Source: an uncultured Aquimarina sp. | GTDB lineage: Bacteria; Bacteroidota; Bacteroidia; Flavobacteriales; Flavobacteriaceae | Assembly (NCBI GenBank): GCA_947503835.1 | Contig: CANNFM010000001.1 | Span: 434,001 to 498,000 of the forward strand | Direction of reading: 5' to 3' | DNA length: 64,000 nt | Shown: piece by piece, positions 26,458-35,408 of the stretch | How the letters are laid out: each line of letters starts with the position of its first letter | How positions within the stretch are numbered: the stretch's first letter is position 1 | Translations under genes and position numbers: made by a program | The notes under the pieces: model-generated | The model's database searches: none | The model's input: the letters and a program-made list of their open reading frames with translations, nothing else | What the model was told of the DNA's origin: nothing

Positions 26458-27978
26458 ATGCCTATGATTTCTGATACGTCATGTAATCTGGATTCTCTCG
26501 ATGTATATGTACCTTCTGCAGAAAGTCCTTGGAATGTTACCAGAGTAAACCATCTCTATCGTAGAATTGGTTTTGGTGCCTCAAAAGCTGAAGTTTTAGC
26601 GGCTTTATCTCAAAATCCCAGTACATTAGTGGATGCATTGATCGATGAAGCTATTGCTTTAAATACTACTCCGCCACTGCCGTGGAGCTTGTGGAATAGA
26701 GATCAATTCGATGCTGCAGAGGATGCCAATCCCGATAACGATCTTGGATTCTATAGACAAGAAGGAAAAAATCAAATGGTCGGTGATTTGATTCAGAATA
26801 AAGTAAGAGAACGCCTCACTTTGTTTTGGAGTAATCATTTTGTGACCGAAGACGATACCTATAGAAGCCCTGCATATCAATTACAATATTATAGCCTATT
26901 GCAGATGCATGCAATCGGTAATCTAAGAGATTTTGTATATGATATTGGTATATCTAATGCCATGTTGGTATATCTTAATGGTGATGAAAACGTAAGGGAT
27001 AGACCCAATGAAAACTACGCCCGAGAACTATACGAACTTTTTACCCTTGGTGTAGATAATGACTATACCGAAGACGACATACAAGAAACTGCAAAAGGTA
27101 TTACTGGTTATGTCGATACCAATGGTATAGGATGGGGAGATATTCTTTTTGACCCAAGTGAATTTAGTAATGAAACCAAAACTATTTTTGGTCAAACGGG
27201 TAACTGGACCTATGATGATGTAATTAATATATTATTTCAACAAAGAGAATTACAAGTTGCCACGTTTATTTGCACAAAGTTGTATGCATATTATGTAAGC
27301 CCTACCTGTAGCGAAACCATTGTTGCACAAATGGCTCAAACTCTTATCGCTAATAATTTTGAAATCGCACCGGTACTGCGTCAATTATTTAAAAGTCAAC
27401 ACTTTTTTAATATTGAAGCCATTGGTGCTATCATAAAAAGCCCTTGTGATTTACTGATTTGTTTTTATAATGAATTGGGCTTTTCATTGGGTGGTACTAA
27501 TGTTAATGATTTTATTCGGGGTTCTGTTCGGGTATTAGGACAAGATGTTCTAAATCCAATAGACGTTGAAGGCTGGCAAGGCGATGAAGATTGGGTGAGT
27601 CCCGATCTTTTGATAGGTCGCTGGGAAACTGCCCGATTCATCATAAATCAAGCCTGGCAAAGCAATCAGCAGCAATTTAGAGATTTTGTGGTAGGATTAC
27701 CCATCGGTACTGCTGCAGATGGAACTCTGCAACCTACTCTTAGTGGTCCAGATGTAGAAATTGTAGTGAGAGCTATTGTAAATTATTTCTTTCCGAGAGG
27801 CATTGAAGATGATGTTATTTTTAACGAGATTTTAGGGGTTTTTAAGGATCTTTTCCCTCCTACCTACTATGAAATTGGCGGAAGCCCAACCTGGGACCTC
27901 GGCTTTAACGAAGTAGCAGACCAATTTTCTGCACTCTTAGATTACATTGTAGATATCCCCGAATTTCAACTTAAATAA
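26458..27978 (+). CDS. DUF1800 family protein
   Basis: The 506-residue protein has the DUF1800 layout: H-L-Y-R-R-I-G-F-G-A-S near the start, R-E-R-L-T-L-F-W-S-N-H-F-V near residue 120, the hallmark NENYARELYELFTLGVD near residue 183, and V-E-G-W-Q-G-D-E-D-W near residue 365. DUF1800 genes almost always sit directly before a DUF1501 gene, as here with a 6-bp gap. Their biochemical role is unknown. No obvious signal peptide is seen at this start. Confidence 0.93.
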   Translation: MPMISDTSCNLDSLDVYVPSAESPWNVTRVNHLYRRIGFGASKAEVLAALSQNPSTLVDALIDEAIALNTTPPLPWSLWNRDQFDAAEDANPDNDLGFYRQEGKNQMVGDLIQNKVRERLTLFWSNHFVTEDDTYRSPAYQLQYYSLLQMHAIGNLRDFVYDIGISNAMLVYLNGDENVRDRPNENYARELYELFTLGVDNDYTEDDIQETAKGITGYVDTNGIGWGDILFDPSEFSNETKTIFGQTGNWTYDDVINILFQQRELQVATFICTKLYAYYVSPTCSETIVAQMAQTLIANNFEIAPVLRQLFKSQHFFNIEAIGAIIKSPCDLLICFYNELGFSLGGTNVNDFIRGSVRVLGQDVLNPIDVEGWQGDEDWVSPDLLIGRWETARFIINQAWQSNQQQFRDFVVGLPIGTAADGTLQPTLSGPDVEIVVRAIVNYFFPRGIEDDVIFNEILGVFKDLFPPTYYEIGGSPTWDLGFNEVADQFSALLDYIVDIPEFQLK

Positions 27979-27984
27979 AATGCT

Positions 27985-29610
27985 ATGTGCGAAACAAATC
28001 ACAATAAAAATATAAAAGTAGACAAGGACAGTTCTTGTAATACCGACGATCATAAAAAATGGAATAGAAGATCTTTTCTGCAAGCCCTTGGGATTGCAGG
28101 TGGTGGCTCGATGATGCTTGCCAACACCCCGATTTCTGCATCCAGACCTTCTCCTTTATCAATTGCGCTTAGTCAATCTGAAAATGAGAACATCCTAATT
28201 CTGTGTCGTCTAAGTGGAGGTAATGATGGATTTAATACCATCATTCCTGTGTACGATTACGATGTTTATGCTAATGCACGACCATTGATTAGAATTCCTC
28301 CTAGTGAATTTATTGATCTCGATGGTAATTTTGCAATGCCAAAACCTATGAACAAGCTCGAAAGTGTTTGGGGTGATGGTCAAATGCGTGTGGTACATGG
28401 TGTAGGGTACGAAGATTCTTCGTTATCTCATTTTAAAGGATCAGATATTTATGCCAATACCAATTTAGAAGAAGATGATCGTACTGGTTATATGGGACGA
28501 TATTTTCAGGAAATTTATCCTGATTATTTCTTTAATCCACCAGCTAGCCCGCCATCAATTCAAATCGGAAGTATAGGAAATCTAATTTTTAAAGGACCTC
28601 AAAACGATTTTTCGTTTGCCGTTTCAGATCCTAGACGATTACTTCAGATTATAGAGAACGAAACATTCTATGATCTTAACGGATTAGAGAATTGTACCTA
28701 CGATGATAAAGTAAGATATTTAAGAGAAGCTACTAATACCACCTTTAATTATGCCGATGTAATTAGTGCAGCCTATGACAGATCAGGGCCCAATGATTTT
28801 GCAGGGTATCTTGATGATAGCCTGGGGAGACAGTTTAGCATTATTTCCAGATTGATTAAAGGAAACTTAGGTACCAAAGTCTATTTAGTGACCTTGGGTG
28901 GTTTTGACACTCACAATAATCAACCTCAAAGACATCAGCAACTTTTAAACTCCTTCTCTGAGGCTGTAAGCACGTTCTATAAAGACCTTACCGCAGCGGG
29001 ATGGGATGATAAGGTACTTACGATGACGATGTCTGAATTTGGTAGACGTTTTAGAGAAAACGGTTCTCTGGGAACAGATCATGGTACTGCAGCACCAACA
29101 ATGTTTTTTGGGTCCGCCTTAAATGGTAATGGGTTTGTTGGAGAACATCCTGATCTCAATGATTTAACCCGAGGAGGAAATGTAACAAACACCACAGATT
29201 TTAGGCAAGTATATGCTACTGTGATGAAAGATTGGTTATGTATTGATCAAGGTTTGGTTGGAAGAGCATTGTTAGGTGCCGATTTCGAGTCTCTTGACCT
29301 AGGATTTAACTGTAGTGGATCCAGTAGCATTAACCCTACCGATGGAGCAGGGATAACCCATATCCCTTCCTATAGTGATAATCAAACTTTTCTAAATATT
29401 GTTACTCCGCAGACTACTCACATAGACGTCTCATTGTACAATGTGATTGGACAAAAAGTAGCCACTTTAGCTAATGAAATGCTCATGGAAGGTGTTGACC
29501 TTGTCATTAACGTAAAAGAATCTGCAAAAACCCGATTAAGTACAGGACCCTATGTATATCAGATTCAGACTAATAATGGTAATTATAGCAAGTCTATTGT
29601 AATCTCATAA
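27985..29610 (+). CDS. DUF1501 protein with Tat-like signal and T9SS sorting domain
   Basis: Near residue 28 a twin-arginine-like signal occurs (N-R-R-S-F-L-Q-A-L-G-I-A-G-G-G), typical of DUF1501 proteins. The main domain contains L-C-R-L-S-G-G-N-D-G-F-N, then H-F-K-G-S-D, and T-L-G-G-F-D-T-H-N-N-Q with M-S-E-F-G-R-R, a sulfatase/alkaline-phosphatase-like set. The last 80 residues form a type IX secretion C-terminal sorting domain (V-S-L-Y-N-V-I-G-Q-K-V ... G-P-Y-V-Y-Q-I-Q-T-N). The protein is therefore likely secreted or surface-attached. It is paired with DUF1800 upstream. Confidence 0.92.
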   Translation: MCETNHNKNIKVDKDSSCNTDDHKKWNRRSFLQALGIAGGGSMMLANTPISASRPSPLSIALSQSENENILILCRLSGGNDGFNTIIPVYDYDVYANARPLIRIPPSEFIDLDGNFAMPKPMNKLESVWGDGQMRVVHGVGYEDSSLSHFKGSDIYANTNLEEDDRTGYMGRYFQEIYPDYFFNPPASPPSIQIGSIGNLIFKGPQNDFSFAVSDPRRLLQIIENETFYDLNGLENCTYDDKVRYLREATNTTFNYADVISAAYDRSGPNDFAGYLDDSLGRQFSIISRLIKGNLGTKVYLVTLGGFDTHNNQPQRHQQLLNSFSEAVSTFYKDLTAAGWDDKVLTMTMSEFGRRFRENGSLGTDHGTAAPTMFFGSALNGNGFVGEHPDLNDLTRGGNVTNTTDFRQVYATVMKDWLCIDQGLVGRALLGADFESLDLGFNCSGSSSINPTDGAGITHIPSYSDNQTFLNIVTPQTTHIDVSLYNVIGQKVATLANEMLMEGVDLVINVKESAKTRLSTGPYVYQIQTNNGNYSKSIVIS

Positions 29611-29619
29611 AACCAATAC

Positions 29620-29668
29620 ACATAACCGCCGTAATCATCCAAAATAATTGGGTGCTCGGCGGTTATGT
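29620..29668 (+). terminator. Terminator after DUF1501 gene
   Basis: A 12-bp perfect stem (ACATAACCGCCG / CGGCGGTTATGT) with a 25-nt loop is followed by TTTG. It ends the DUF1800-DUF1501 transcript. Confidence 0.75.
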
Positions 29669-29712
29669 TTTGTAGCTGTTTTTATTACCTTTGTCCCTTA
29701 TTTTTAAGCATT

Positions 29713-31767
29713 ATGAGTACAGAGGGAAGATATACGATTACAGCAGCATTACCATACACCAATGGTCCCATCCATATCGGTCATTTGGCAGGGGTTTATG
29801 TACCCGCAGATATATACTCACGCTACCTTAGAATTACGGGCAACGACGTTGCTTTTATTTGTGGTAGTGATGAGCATGGCGCTGCCATCCCTATGCGTGC
29901 AAAAAAAGAAGGAGTTTCGCCACAAGTGATCATTGATAAATATCATTCGATCATCAAAAAGTCTTTTAATGACTTCGGAATCTCATTTGATAACTACTCC
30001 AGGACCTCTGCTCCTATTCATCATGAAACAGCTTCAGAATTTTTTAAGAAAATGTATGAAGATGGTCAATTTATTGAAGAAACATCAGAACAATTATACG
30101 ATCCCGAGGCCGAACAATTTCTTGCAGATCGATTTGTTACAGGTACTTGTCCTAAATGTGGAAATGAAGAAGCCTATGGAGATCAATGCGAAAATTGCGG
30201 TAGTACTCTTAGTGCCACCGAACTAATTAATCCCAAATCTACGATTTCGGGTGCAGAACCCATCCTTAAACAGACAAAACACTGGTTTTTACCACTAGAT
30301 CAATATGAAGATTTCTTAAGAGAATGGGTGCTCAAAGGACATAAAAAAGATTGGAAAACCAATGTATATGGCCAAATCAAATCCTGGGTTGATGATGGAT
30401 TACGTCCACGTGCAGTAACCCGAGATTTAGATTGGGGGATTCCGGTACCTGTAGAAGGTGCAGAAGGAAAAGTGTTGTATGTTTGGTTTGATGCCCCTAT
30501 TGGATATATCTCATCTACCAAAGAATGGGCAGCGCGAGAAGGAAAAGACTGGGAACCGTACTGGAAAGACAAAGACACTAAACTCGTACATTTTATAGGA
30601 AAAGATAATATCGTTTTTCATTGTATTATCTTCCCAAGTATGCTCAAGGCAGAAGGAAGTTATATTTTACCAGAAAATGTACCTGCTAACGAGTTTTTAA
30701 ACTTAGAAGGAAACAAACTTTCTACTTCAAAAAACTGGGCGGTGTGGTTGCATGAGTATCTCGAAGAATTCCCTGATAAGCAAGATGTACTTCGATATGC
30801 GCTTACAGCCAATGCTCCAGAGACTAAAGACAATGATTTTACCTGGAAAGATTTTCAGGCACGAAATAACAACGAATTAGTTGCTATATTCGGAAACTTT
30901 ATTAATCGGGTTGTAGTACTCACCAACAAATATTATGATGGTGTTATACCTACTCCGGGAGTGTTTTCTGAAATAGACCAACAAACCTTAGCCGAGCTTA
31001 AGGCCTACCCAGCTGTGATCTCAAGTTCTATTGAGCGCTATCGATTTAGAGAAGCCAGCCAGGAATTGATGAATGTAGCACGATTAGGAAATAAATACCT
31101 GGCAGACGAAGAACCCTGGAAAACGATTAAAACAGACGAAGAACGTACCAAAACTGTACTATATGTTGCCTTACAAATTGCTTCGGCCTTGGCAACATTA
31201 TGTGAACCATTTTTACCATTCACCAGCACTAAACTAAAAGGCATTCTTAATCATTCTGGATTAAATTGGTCCGAAATATCTTCTGAAGAAGTATTACTTC
31301 CGGAAGGACATCAAATAGGGAAAGGAGAATTATTATTCTCAAAAATTGAAGATGACGAAATCCAAAAACAATTAGACAAATTAGAAGCTACCAAAAAAGC
31401 CAACGAGGCTGAAAATAAAGTTGTAGAACCACAAAAAGACACCACTACTTTTGAAGATTTCACCAAACTTGATATCAGGGTAGGCACCATCATCGAAGCC
31501 GAAAAAATGCCTAAAGCCAAAAAGCTTTTAGTACTTAAAGTAGATACTGGTATCAATACAAGAACGATCGTTTCAGGTATTGCAGAGCATTTTACACCAG
31601 AAGAAGTTGTGGGTAAAAAAGTAACTGTGTTAGCTAATCTAGCGCCTAGAAAACTTCGTGGTGTAGAGAGCGAAGGCATGATCCTAATGACCGAAAACCC
31701 TGAAGGTAAAATCGTGTTCCTAAATCCTGACGAGGATGGTGTGAATCCTGGGACGGTTGTGAGTTGA
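29713..31767 (+). CDS. metG: Methionyl-tRNA synthetase
   Basis: The 684-residue class I synthetase has the HIGH motif in G-P-I-H-I-G-H, a Cys4 zinc knuckle (C-P-K-C-G ... C-E-N-C-G near residue 145), and the KMSKS equivalent [10 protein letters not shown]. The C-terminal 105 residues form a Trbp111-type tRNA-binding domain ([11 protein letters not shown] ... [10 protein letters not shown]). I chose the ATG at 29713 because it begins the canonical [13 protein letters not shown] sequence; an upstream in-frame start overlaps the preceding terminator. A TACCTTTG box lies at 29686-29693. It charges initiator and elongator tRNA-Met. Confidence 0.97.
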   Translation: MSTEGRYTITAALPYTNGPIHIGHLAGVYVPADIYSRYLRITGNDVAFICGSDEHGAAIPMRAKKEGVSPQVIIDKYHSIIKKSFNDFGISFDNYSRTSAPIHHETASEFFKKMYEDGQFIEETSEQLYDPEAEQFLADRFVTGTCPKCGNEEAYGDQCENCGSTLSATELINPKSTISGAEPILKQTKHWFLPLDQYEDFLREWVLKGHKKDWKTNVYGQIKSWVDDGLRPRAVTRDLDWGIPVPVEGAEGKVLYVWFDAPIGYISSTKEWAAREGKDWEPYWKDKDTKLVHFIGKDNIVFHCIIFPSMLKAEGSYILPENVPANEFLNLEGNKLSTSKNWAVWLHEYLEEFPDKQDVLRYALTANAPETKDNDFTWKDFQARNNNELVAIFGNFINRVVVLTNKYYDGVIPTPGVFSEIDQQTLAELKAYPAVISSSIERYRFREASQELMNVARLGNKYLADEEPWKTIKTDEERTKTVLYVALQIASALATLCEPFLPFTSTKLKGILNHSGLNWSEISSEEVLLPEGHQIGKGELLFSKIEDDEIQKQLDKLEATKKANEAENKVVEPQKDTTTFEDFTKLDIRVGTIIEAEKMPKAKKLLVLKVDTGINTRTIVSGIAEHFTPEEVVGKKVTVLANLAPRKLRGVESEGMILMTENPEGKIVFLNPDEDGVNPGTVVS

Positions 31768-31790
31768 TTCAAAAAATTAATTTTGTAAGT

Positions 31791-31815
31791 GTCCGGTCGA
31801 GCGCAGTCGAGACCT
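31791..31815. repeat. Left inverted repeat of GIY-YIG unit
   Basis: This 25-bp sequence is the inverse of 32153-32177 with one mismatch. It contains a TCGA...TCGA palindrome (TCGAGCGCAGTCGA). Confidence 0.85.
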
Positions 31816-31832
31816 AATTATGAAAATCTGGT

Positions 31833-32153
31833 ATGAAATTATACTACGTATACATTCTACAATGTGCTGATCAACTAACCTATACTGGTGTCACAAACAA
31901 TATAGCCAGAAGGTTTGAAGAACATCAAAAAGGATTAAATAAAAATTGCTTTACCTACAAAAGAAGGCCTTTGAAACTTATCTTTTCACAGGAGTTTAAT
32001 GATATAAATCAAGCCATATATTTTGAGAAAAAGATTAAAAAATGGAGTGCTAAAAAGAAATTGGCTTTAGCGAATAATCAATTTGATCTTCTTCAAATTT
32101 TAGCAGAGTGCAGAAATGTAACGCATTCAAATTTTAAACCAGGTGATTTTTAA
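31833..32153 (+). CDS. GIY-YIG nuclease family protein, 106 aa
   Basis: The protein starts Y-Y-V-Y-I-L-Q-C-A-D-Q-L-T-Y-T-G-V-T-N-N, where Y-V-Y and Y-T-G represent the GIY and YIG elements, followed by the R in N-I-A-R-R-F-E-E-H and the acidic residue in A-I-Y-F-E-K-K-I-K-K-W. This is the single-domain UPF0213/YhbQ-like subgroup of about 85-105 residues. Members have the residues for DNA cleavage, but activity is rarely shown. The gene fills a unit bounded by inverted repeats and ends inside the right repeat. Confidence 0.9.
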   Translation: MKLYYVYILQCADQLTYTGVTNNIARRFEEHQKGLNKNCFTYKRRPLKLIFSQEFNDINQAIYFEKKIKKWSAKKKLALANNQFDLLQILAECRNVTHSNFKPGDF

Positions 32154-32177
32154 GGTCTCGACTGCGCTCGACCAGAC
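32153..32177. repeat. Right inverted repeat of GIY-YIG unit
   Basis: This is the inverse of 31791-31815 with 24 of 25 positions matching. Its first base is the last base of the nuclease stop codon. Confidence 0.85.
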
Positions 32178-32196
32178 ATAAACAATAGTACCAAAA

Positions 32197-33099
32197 ATGC
32201 TCAAAATAGCGAATCATCCAATCTATACACACCCGTTGCCCAATGGGCATAGATTCCCGATGATCAAATATGAGTTGCTTCCTGAACAACTATTACATGA
32301 AGGAACTTGTATTGCAGCCAATTTTTTTGAACCCGGAATCCCGGATTCGAAACCTATTTTGGCAGTGCACACCAAAGCGTATTACAATAGTCTTATTGAG
32401 CTTTCTTTGGATCCAAAAGCTGCTAGAAAAATTGGATTCCCATTATCAAAAGAATTGGTAGAACGCGAAGTACTTATTGCAGATGGTACCATTAAGGCTT
32501 CAGAATATGCTCTAGAACATGGTATTGCTATGAATATTGCCGGTGGCACCCATCATGCCTATACGAATCGTGGTGAAGCGTTTTGCTTACTTAATGATCA
32601 AGCCATTGGTGCTAGAAATCTTTTACAAAAAGGATTGTCTAAAAAAATATTGATTGTAGATTTAGATGTACATCAGGGTAATGGTACTGCAGAGATATTC
32701 GAGAATGATACATCAGTATTTACCTTCTCGATGCATGGAGCCAATAATTACCCTTTTAAGAAGGAAACATCTGATCTGGATATCGAACTTCCTAATCAAA
32801 TCAATGATGAAGAATACTTAAAAACCTTGAAAGAGGTTCTTCCTAAACTCATAAAAGATCAAAAACCCGATTTTATCTATTATTTATGTGGTGTTGATAT
32901 ATTATCTACCGATAAATTAGGGAAACTAGGATGCTCTGTAGAAGGATGTGCAGAGCGGGATCGATATGTATTACAAACCTGCAAAGATCTTGAAATCCCA
33001 ATCATGTGTTCTATGGGTGGTGGATATTCTCCCGACATCAAAACCATCGTCGAGGCACATGCCAATACCTTTAGGCTAGCACAGGATATTTTCTTCTAA
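32197..33099 (+). CDS. Histone deacetylase-fold hydrolase
   Basis: The 300-residue protein matches the arginase/deacetylase superfamily: G-G-T-H-H-A-Y with the active-site histidine pair near residue 112, then G-E-A-F-C-L-L-N-D, VDLDVHQGNGTAEIF with the zinc-binding D-x-H near residue 155, an F-S-M-H-G segment, and G-G-G-Y-S-P-D near the C-terminus. Bacterial members hydrolyse acetyl-amide bonds of small molecules such as acetylpolyamines, or act in acetoin utilisation; the substrate here is unknown. It is cytoplasmic and starts 19 bp after the GIY-YIG unit. Confidence 0.9.
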   Translation: MLKIANHPIYTHPLPNGHRFPMIKYELLPEQLLHEGTCIAANFFEPGIPDSKPILAVHTKAYYNSLIELSLDPKAARKIGFPLSKELVEREVLIADGTIKASEYALEHGIAMNIAGGTHHAYTNRGEAFCLLNDQAIGARNLLQKGLSKKILIVDLDVHQGNGTAEIFENDTSVFTFSMHGANNYPFKKETSDLDIELPNQINDEEYLKTLKEVLPKLIKDQKPDFIYYLCGVDILSTDKLGKLGCSVEGCAERDRYVLQTCKDLEIPIMCSMGGGYSPDIKTIVEAHANTFRLAQDIFF

Positions 33100-33165
33100 C
33101 AGTATCTCTTAATCGTTTGTACACGGATATTTATTGTATCTTTCTCATTACAAAATTGTTTAATT

Positions 33166-33675
33166 ATGAGGCTACGATTGGTATTACTTTTAATTTTAAT
33201 TTCTGTTCAGGTAACAATTGCACAGGAGCAAACATCAAATACTATAAAGTTTAGTGATGACATGACCTCTCCCAAAGCTACACTTCAGGATGTTTCATGG
33301 ATTAGTGGGTATTGGCGAGGTGAAGCGTTTGGAGGAATAACCGAAGAAATCTGGAGTGATCCCTTAGGCAATTCTATGATGTTTTCGTTTAAACTGGTTG
33401 TTGATAATACGATTAAATTCTATGAAGTTGGAGGAATTACCCAAAACAACAACACCTTATTATTACAACTAAAACATTTTCATGGAGACTTTAAAGGATG
33501 GGAAGAAAAAGAAGAAACTGTTGATTTTAAACTCGTAAAAATCGAAAAAAACAGAGTCTTTTTTGACCAAATGACCTTCGAAAAAATTAGCGATAACGAA
33601 ATGAATGTTTATGTGGTTATTGGAAATAAAGACGGATCGGGTGATGAAGTTAAATTTAATTACAAAAGAAAGTAA
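33166..33675 (+). CDS. DUF6265 family secreted protein
   Basis: A signal peptide (MRLRLVLLLILISVQVTIAQ) is followed by about 150 residues. These show the DUF6265 pattern V-S-W-I-S-G-Y-W-R-G, then E-E-I-W-S-x-P-x-G-N-S-M-M-F and L-Q-L-K-H-F. The fold is predicted to be a lipocalin-like beta-barrel, which suggests ligand binding. It is the first of three plus-strand genes with gaps of 3 and 1 bp, so it heads a small operon. Confidence 0.85.
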   Translation: MRLRLVLLLILISVQVTIAQEQTSNTIKFSDDMTSPKATLQDVSWISGYWRGEAFGGITEEIWSDPLGNSMMFSFKLVVDNTIKFYEVGGITQNNNTLLLQLKHFHGDFKGWEEKEETVDFKLVKIEKNRVFFDQMTFEKISDNEMNVYVVIGNKDGSGDEVKFNYKRK

Positions 33676-33678
33676 ACA

Positions 33679-34029
33679 ATGCAAAAAGAATGCCCCGTAT
33701 GTGGTGATAAGATTATAGGTCGTGCAGATAAAAAATTCTGTAGCGATTATTGCCGTAATGCATATAACAACCAACTTAATAAGGATAGCAAAAACCTGGT
33801 GCGCAATATTAATAACTTATTACGTAAAAACTATCGTATTCTGGGTGAGCTAAACCCAAAAGACAAGACCAAAACGACCAAGACAAAACTAATCTCTAAA
33901 GGTTTTGATTTTAATCATTTTACCAGTATTTATGTTACCAAAACCGGAAACACCTATTATTTTGTATATGACCAAGGCTATCTTCCACTAGAAAACGAAT
34001 TTTATGCGCTGGTAAAAAGAAATAGTTAG
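33679..34029 (+). CDS. Zinc-ribbon protein, 116 aa
   Basis: Residues 4-28 carry C-P-V-C and C-S-D-Y-C, forming a small treble-clef or DUF2116-like zinc ribbon (ECPVCGDKIIGRADKKFCSD). The remainder is basic and then beta-rich (NTYYFVYDQGYLPLENEFYA). The protein is probably cytoplasmic. It sits 3 bp after the DUF6265 gene and 1 bp before the membrane protein gene. The function is unknown; nucleic-acid binding is possible given the basic linker. Confidence 0.78.
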   Translation: MQKECPVCGDKIIGRADKKFCSDYCRNAYNNQLNKDSKNLVRNINNLLRKNYRILGELNPKDKTKTTKTKLISKGFDFNHFTSIYVTKTGNTYYFVYDQGYLPLENEFYALVKRNS

Positions 34030-34030
34030 C

Positions 34031-34705
34031 ATGGACTTCAATTTTTACATCCCGTTGATATTCATTGTATTGGTAAGTCTTTTTATAATGTTTACCGCTT
34101 ATCTTCATTATACGAGCCCTAAAATGAAAATACTTAAGGCATCAAAAAAAATAGCATCAAAAAGAATTCCGTTAATTAAAGAAAATGAATATGCCAAAAT
34201 TATTGGTAAAGCATCTGCAATTGATAACAACATTTTAATCTCTCCCTTAGGTAAAAAGAAGTGTGTATATTATCAAGTTCACGTAACAAAAAAGACAGGA
34301 AAAAACTCATTAGAGACGCTTGTAAAAGAAGAAAAGTGTGTTGATTTTATTATTGAATCTCATAGAGAAAAAGCAATGATTAATACCACTATAACTTTTA
34401 ATCATAGATGCGTCCATTTAATTGAAGATGTAACGCACCAATCAAACTTTAAAATGGCGGCCTCTATGCACCTAGAAGCCTATTTAAATACTCATGGAAA
34501 AACTAGTAAAAACACTATGAACTCAATTTACTATGATGAGGCTTGTATCGAAATTGGCGAAGAAATCTCGGTTATGGGCATAGGTAATTGGAAGGAGTCC
34601 GATCATGAATTTGACCGATACTCTTCCAAAAATCTATTTATTTCAGGAGATAAAGTGAATAAACTTTTAATTACTGACGATCCCAAAGCTTTAGTATCTA
34701 AATAA
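34031..34705 (+). CDS. Membrane protein with GIDE-like domain
   Basis: One membrane helix occupies residues 6-27. The following domain has I-G-K-A-S-A-I-D then ISPLGKKKCVYYQVHVTKKT, a pattern also found in the GIDE (E3 ligase MUL1-like) domain of bacterial membrane proteins. The C-terminal part has Y-Y-D-E-A-C-I-E-I-G-E-E-I-S-V-M-G, also typical. Bacterial members have no RING and an unknown role. The start is 1 bp after the zinc-ribbon gene stop. Confidence 0.7.
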   Translation: MDFNFYIPLIFIVLVSLFIMFTAYLHYTSPKMKILKASKKIASKRIPLIKENEYAKIIGKASAIDNNILISPLGKKKCVYYQVHVTKKTGKNSLETLVKEEKCVDFIIESHREKAMINTTITFNHRCVHLIEDVTHQSNFKMAASMHLEAYLNTHGKTSKNTMNSIYYDEACIEIGEEISVMGIGNWKESDHEFDRYSSKNLFISGDKVNKLLITDDPKALVSK

Positions 34706-34713
34706 ACAACATC

Positions 34714-35184
34714 TTACATATCTCTCCAATGCTGGCTATTTAACTTCAATGCGGCTTTCATAACATCTTTTTGGCTGATCTGCCCTACTAATTTACCGTC
34801 TTCAATAATCGGAAAACGCCTTCTTTTAGTCTGTAAAAACTTATTAGCTGCATCAAAAATATTTAGATTACCATCGATAGTTTCTACATTTTTAACCATA
34901 AATTTTTCTACCCGGGCATCATCAATAGGCATATTGTAATAACGACTCTCATTTAACTGCTTGATGCAATCTCCTTCAGAAATAATCCCTAACAACGTAT
35001 TGTTTTCATCTACGACCGGACCCCCCGAAATTTTATGCTTTACTAATGTTTCAATAACCTCCATTACCGACTGATTTGGAGTGAATGTAATCAGATCTCT
35101 TGTCATATAATCCGAAACTTTTATTGGAGTCTCATCTTGCTTCTTCGTCTTAGAGCGCGCTCCTTGAAAACTGATTATTCCCAT
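34714..35184 (-). CDS. Tandem CBS domain protein
   Basis: The 156-residue protein has two CBS domains, at about residues 23-78 (V-S-D-Y-M-T-R-D-L-I-T-F ... G-G-P-V-V-D-E-N-N-T-L-L-G-I-I-S-E-G-D) and 92-150 (F-M-V-K-N-V-E-T-I-D ... R-F-P-I-I-E-D-G-K-L-V-G-Q-I-S-Q-K-D). The pair forms a Bateman module that binds adenosine nucleotides and normally regulates a partner. No catalytic domain is fused. It is convergent with the GIDE-like gene, with 8 bp between the stops. Confidence 0.93.
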   Translation of the reverse strand: MGIISFQGARSKTKKQDETPIKVSDYMTRDLITFTPNQSVMEVIETLVKHKISGGPVVDENNTLLGIISEGDCIKQLNESRYYNMPIDDARVEKFMVKNVETIDGNLNIFDAANKFLQTKRRRFPIIEDGKLVGQISQKDVMKAALKLNSQHWRDM

Positions 35185-35408
35185 AATATTTAGTGATTTA
35201 GTGAATCTTAAATATAGTGATTTTCAATAACTTATTCAAAGAGGCTTATAACTTTAAGCGCTCACAACTTCATTTTTATCATACTCATAATTATTTCTTT
35301 TTATTTGTATGATTTTTAAGAGCTTTAGTGGATAATCACCTTTTCGATTGAGATCAGTATAATATTTGTGGCTAATTTCTTACCTTTAACCTAAATCAAT
35401 ACAACCAC

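Larger units (their letters stand above)
31791..32177. mobile_element. 387-bp GIY-YIG unit bounded by inverted repeats
   Basis: Two 25-bp inverted repeats enclose a single GIY-YIG nuclease gene with only 17 bp to spare on the left and none on the right: the stop codon shares its last base with the right repeat. The unit sits between metG and a deacetylase-fold gene, both intact. No target-site duplication is obvious. The arrangement resembles a minimal nuclease-driven palindromic element, which is inference. Confidence 0.5.

Noticed and set aside
31311..31772. Minus-strand frame of 153 codons opposite the end of metG
   Set aside because: It is a serine-rich shadow of the tRNA-binding domain of metG, which is certain.
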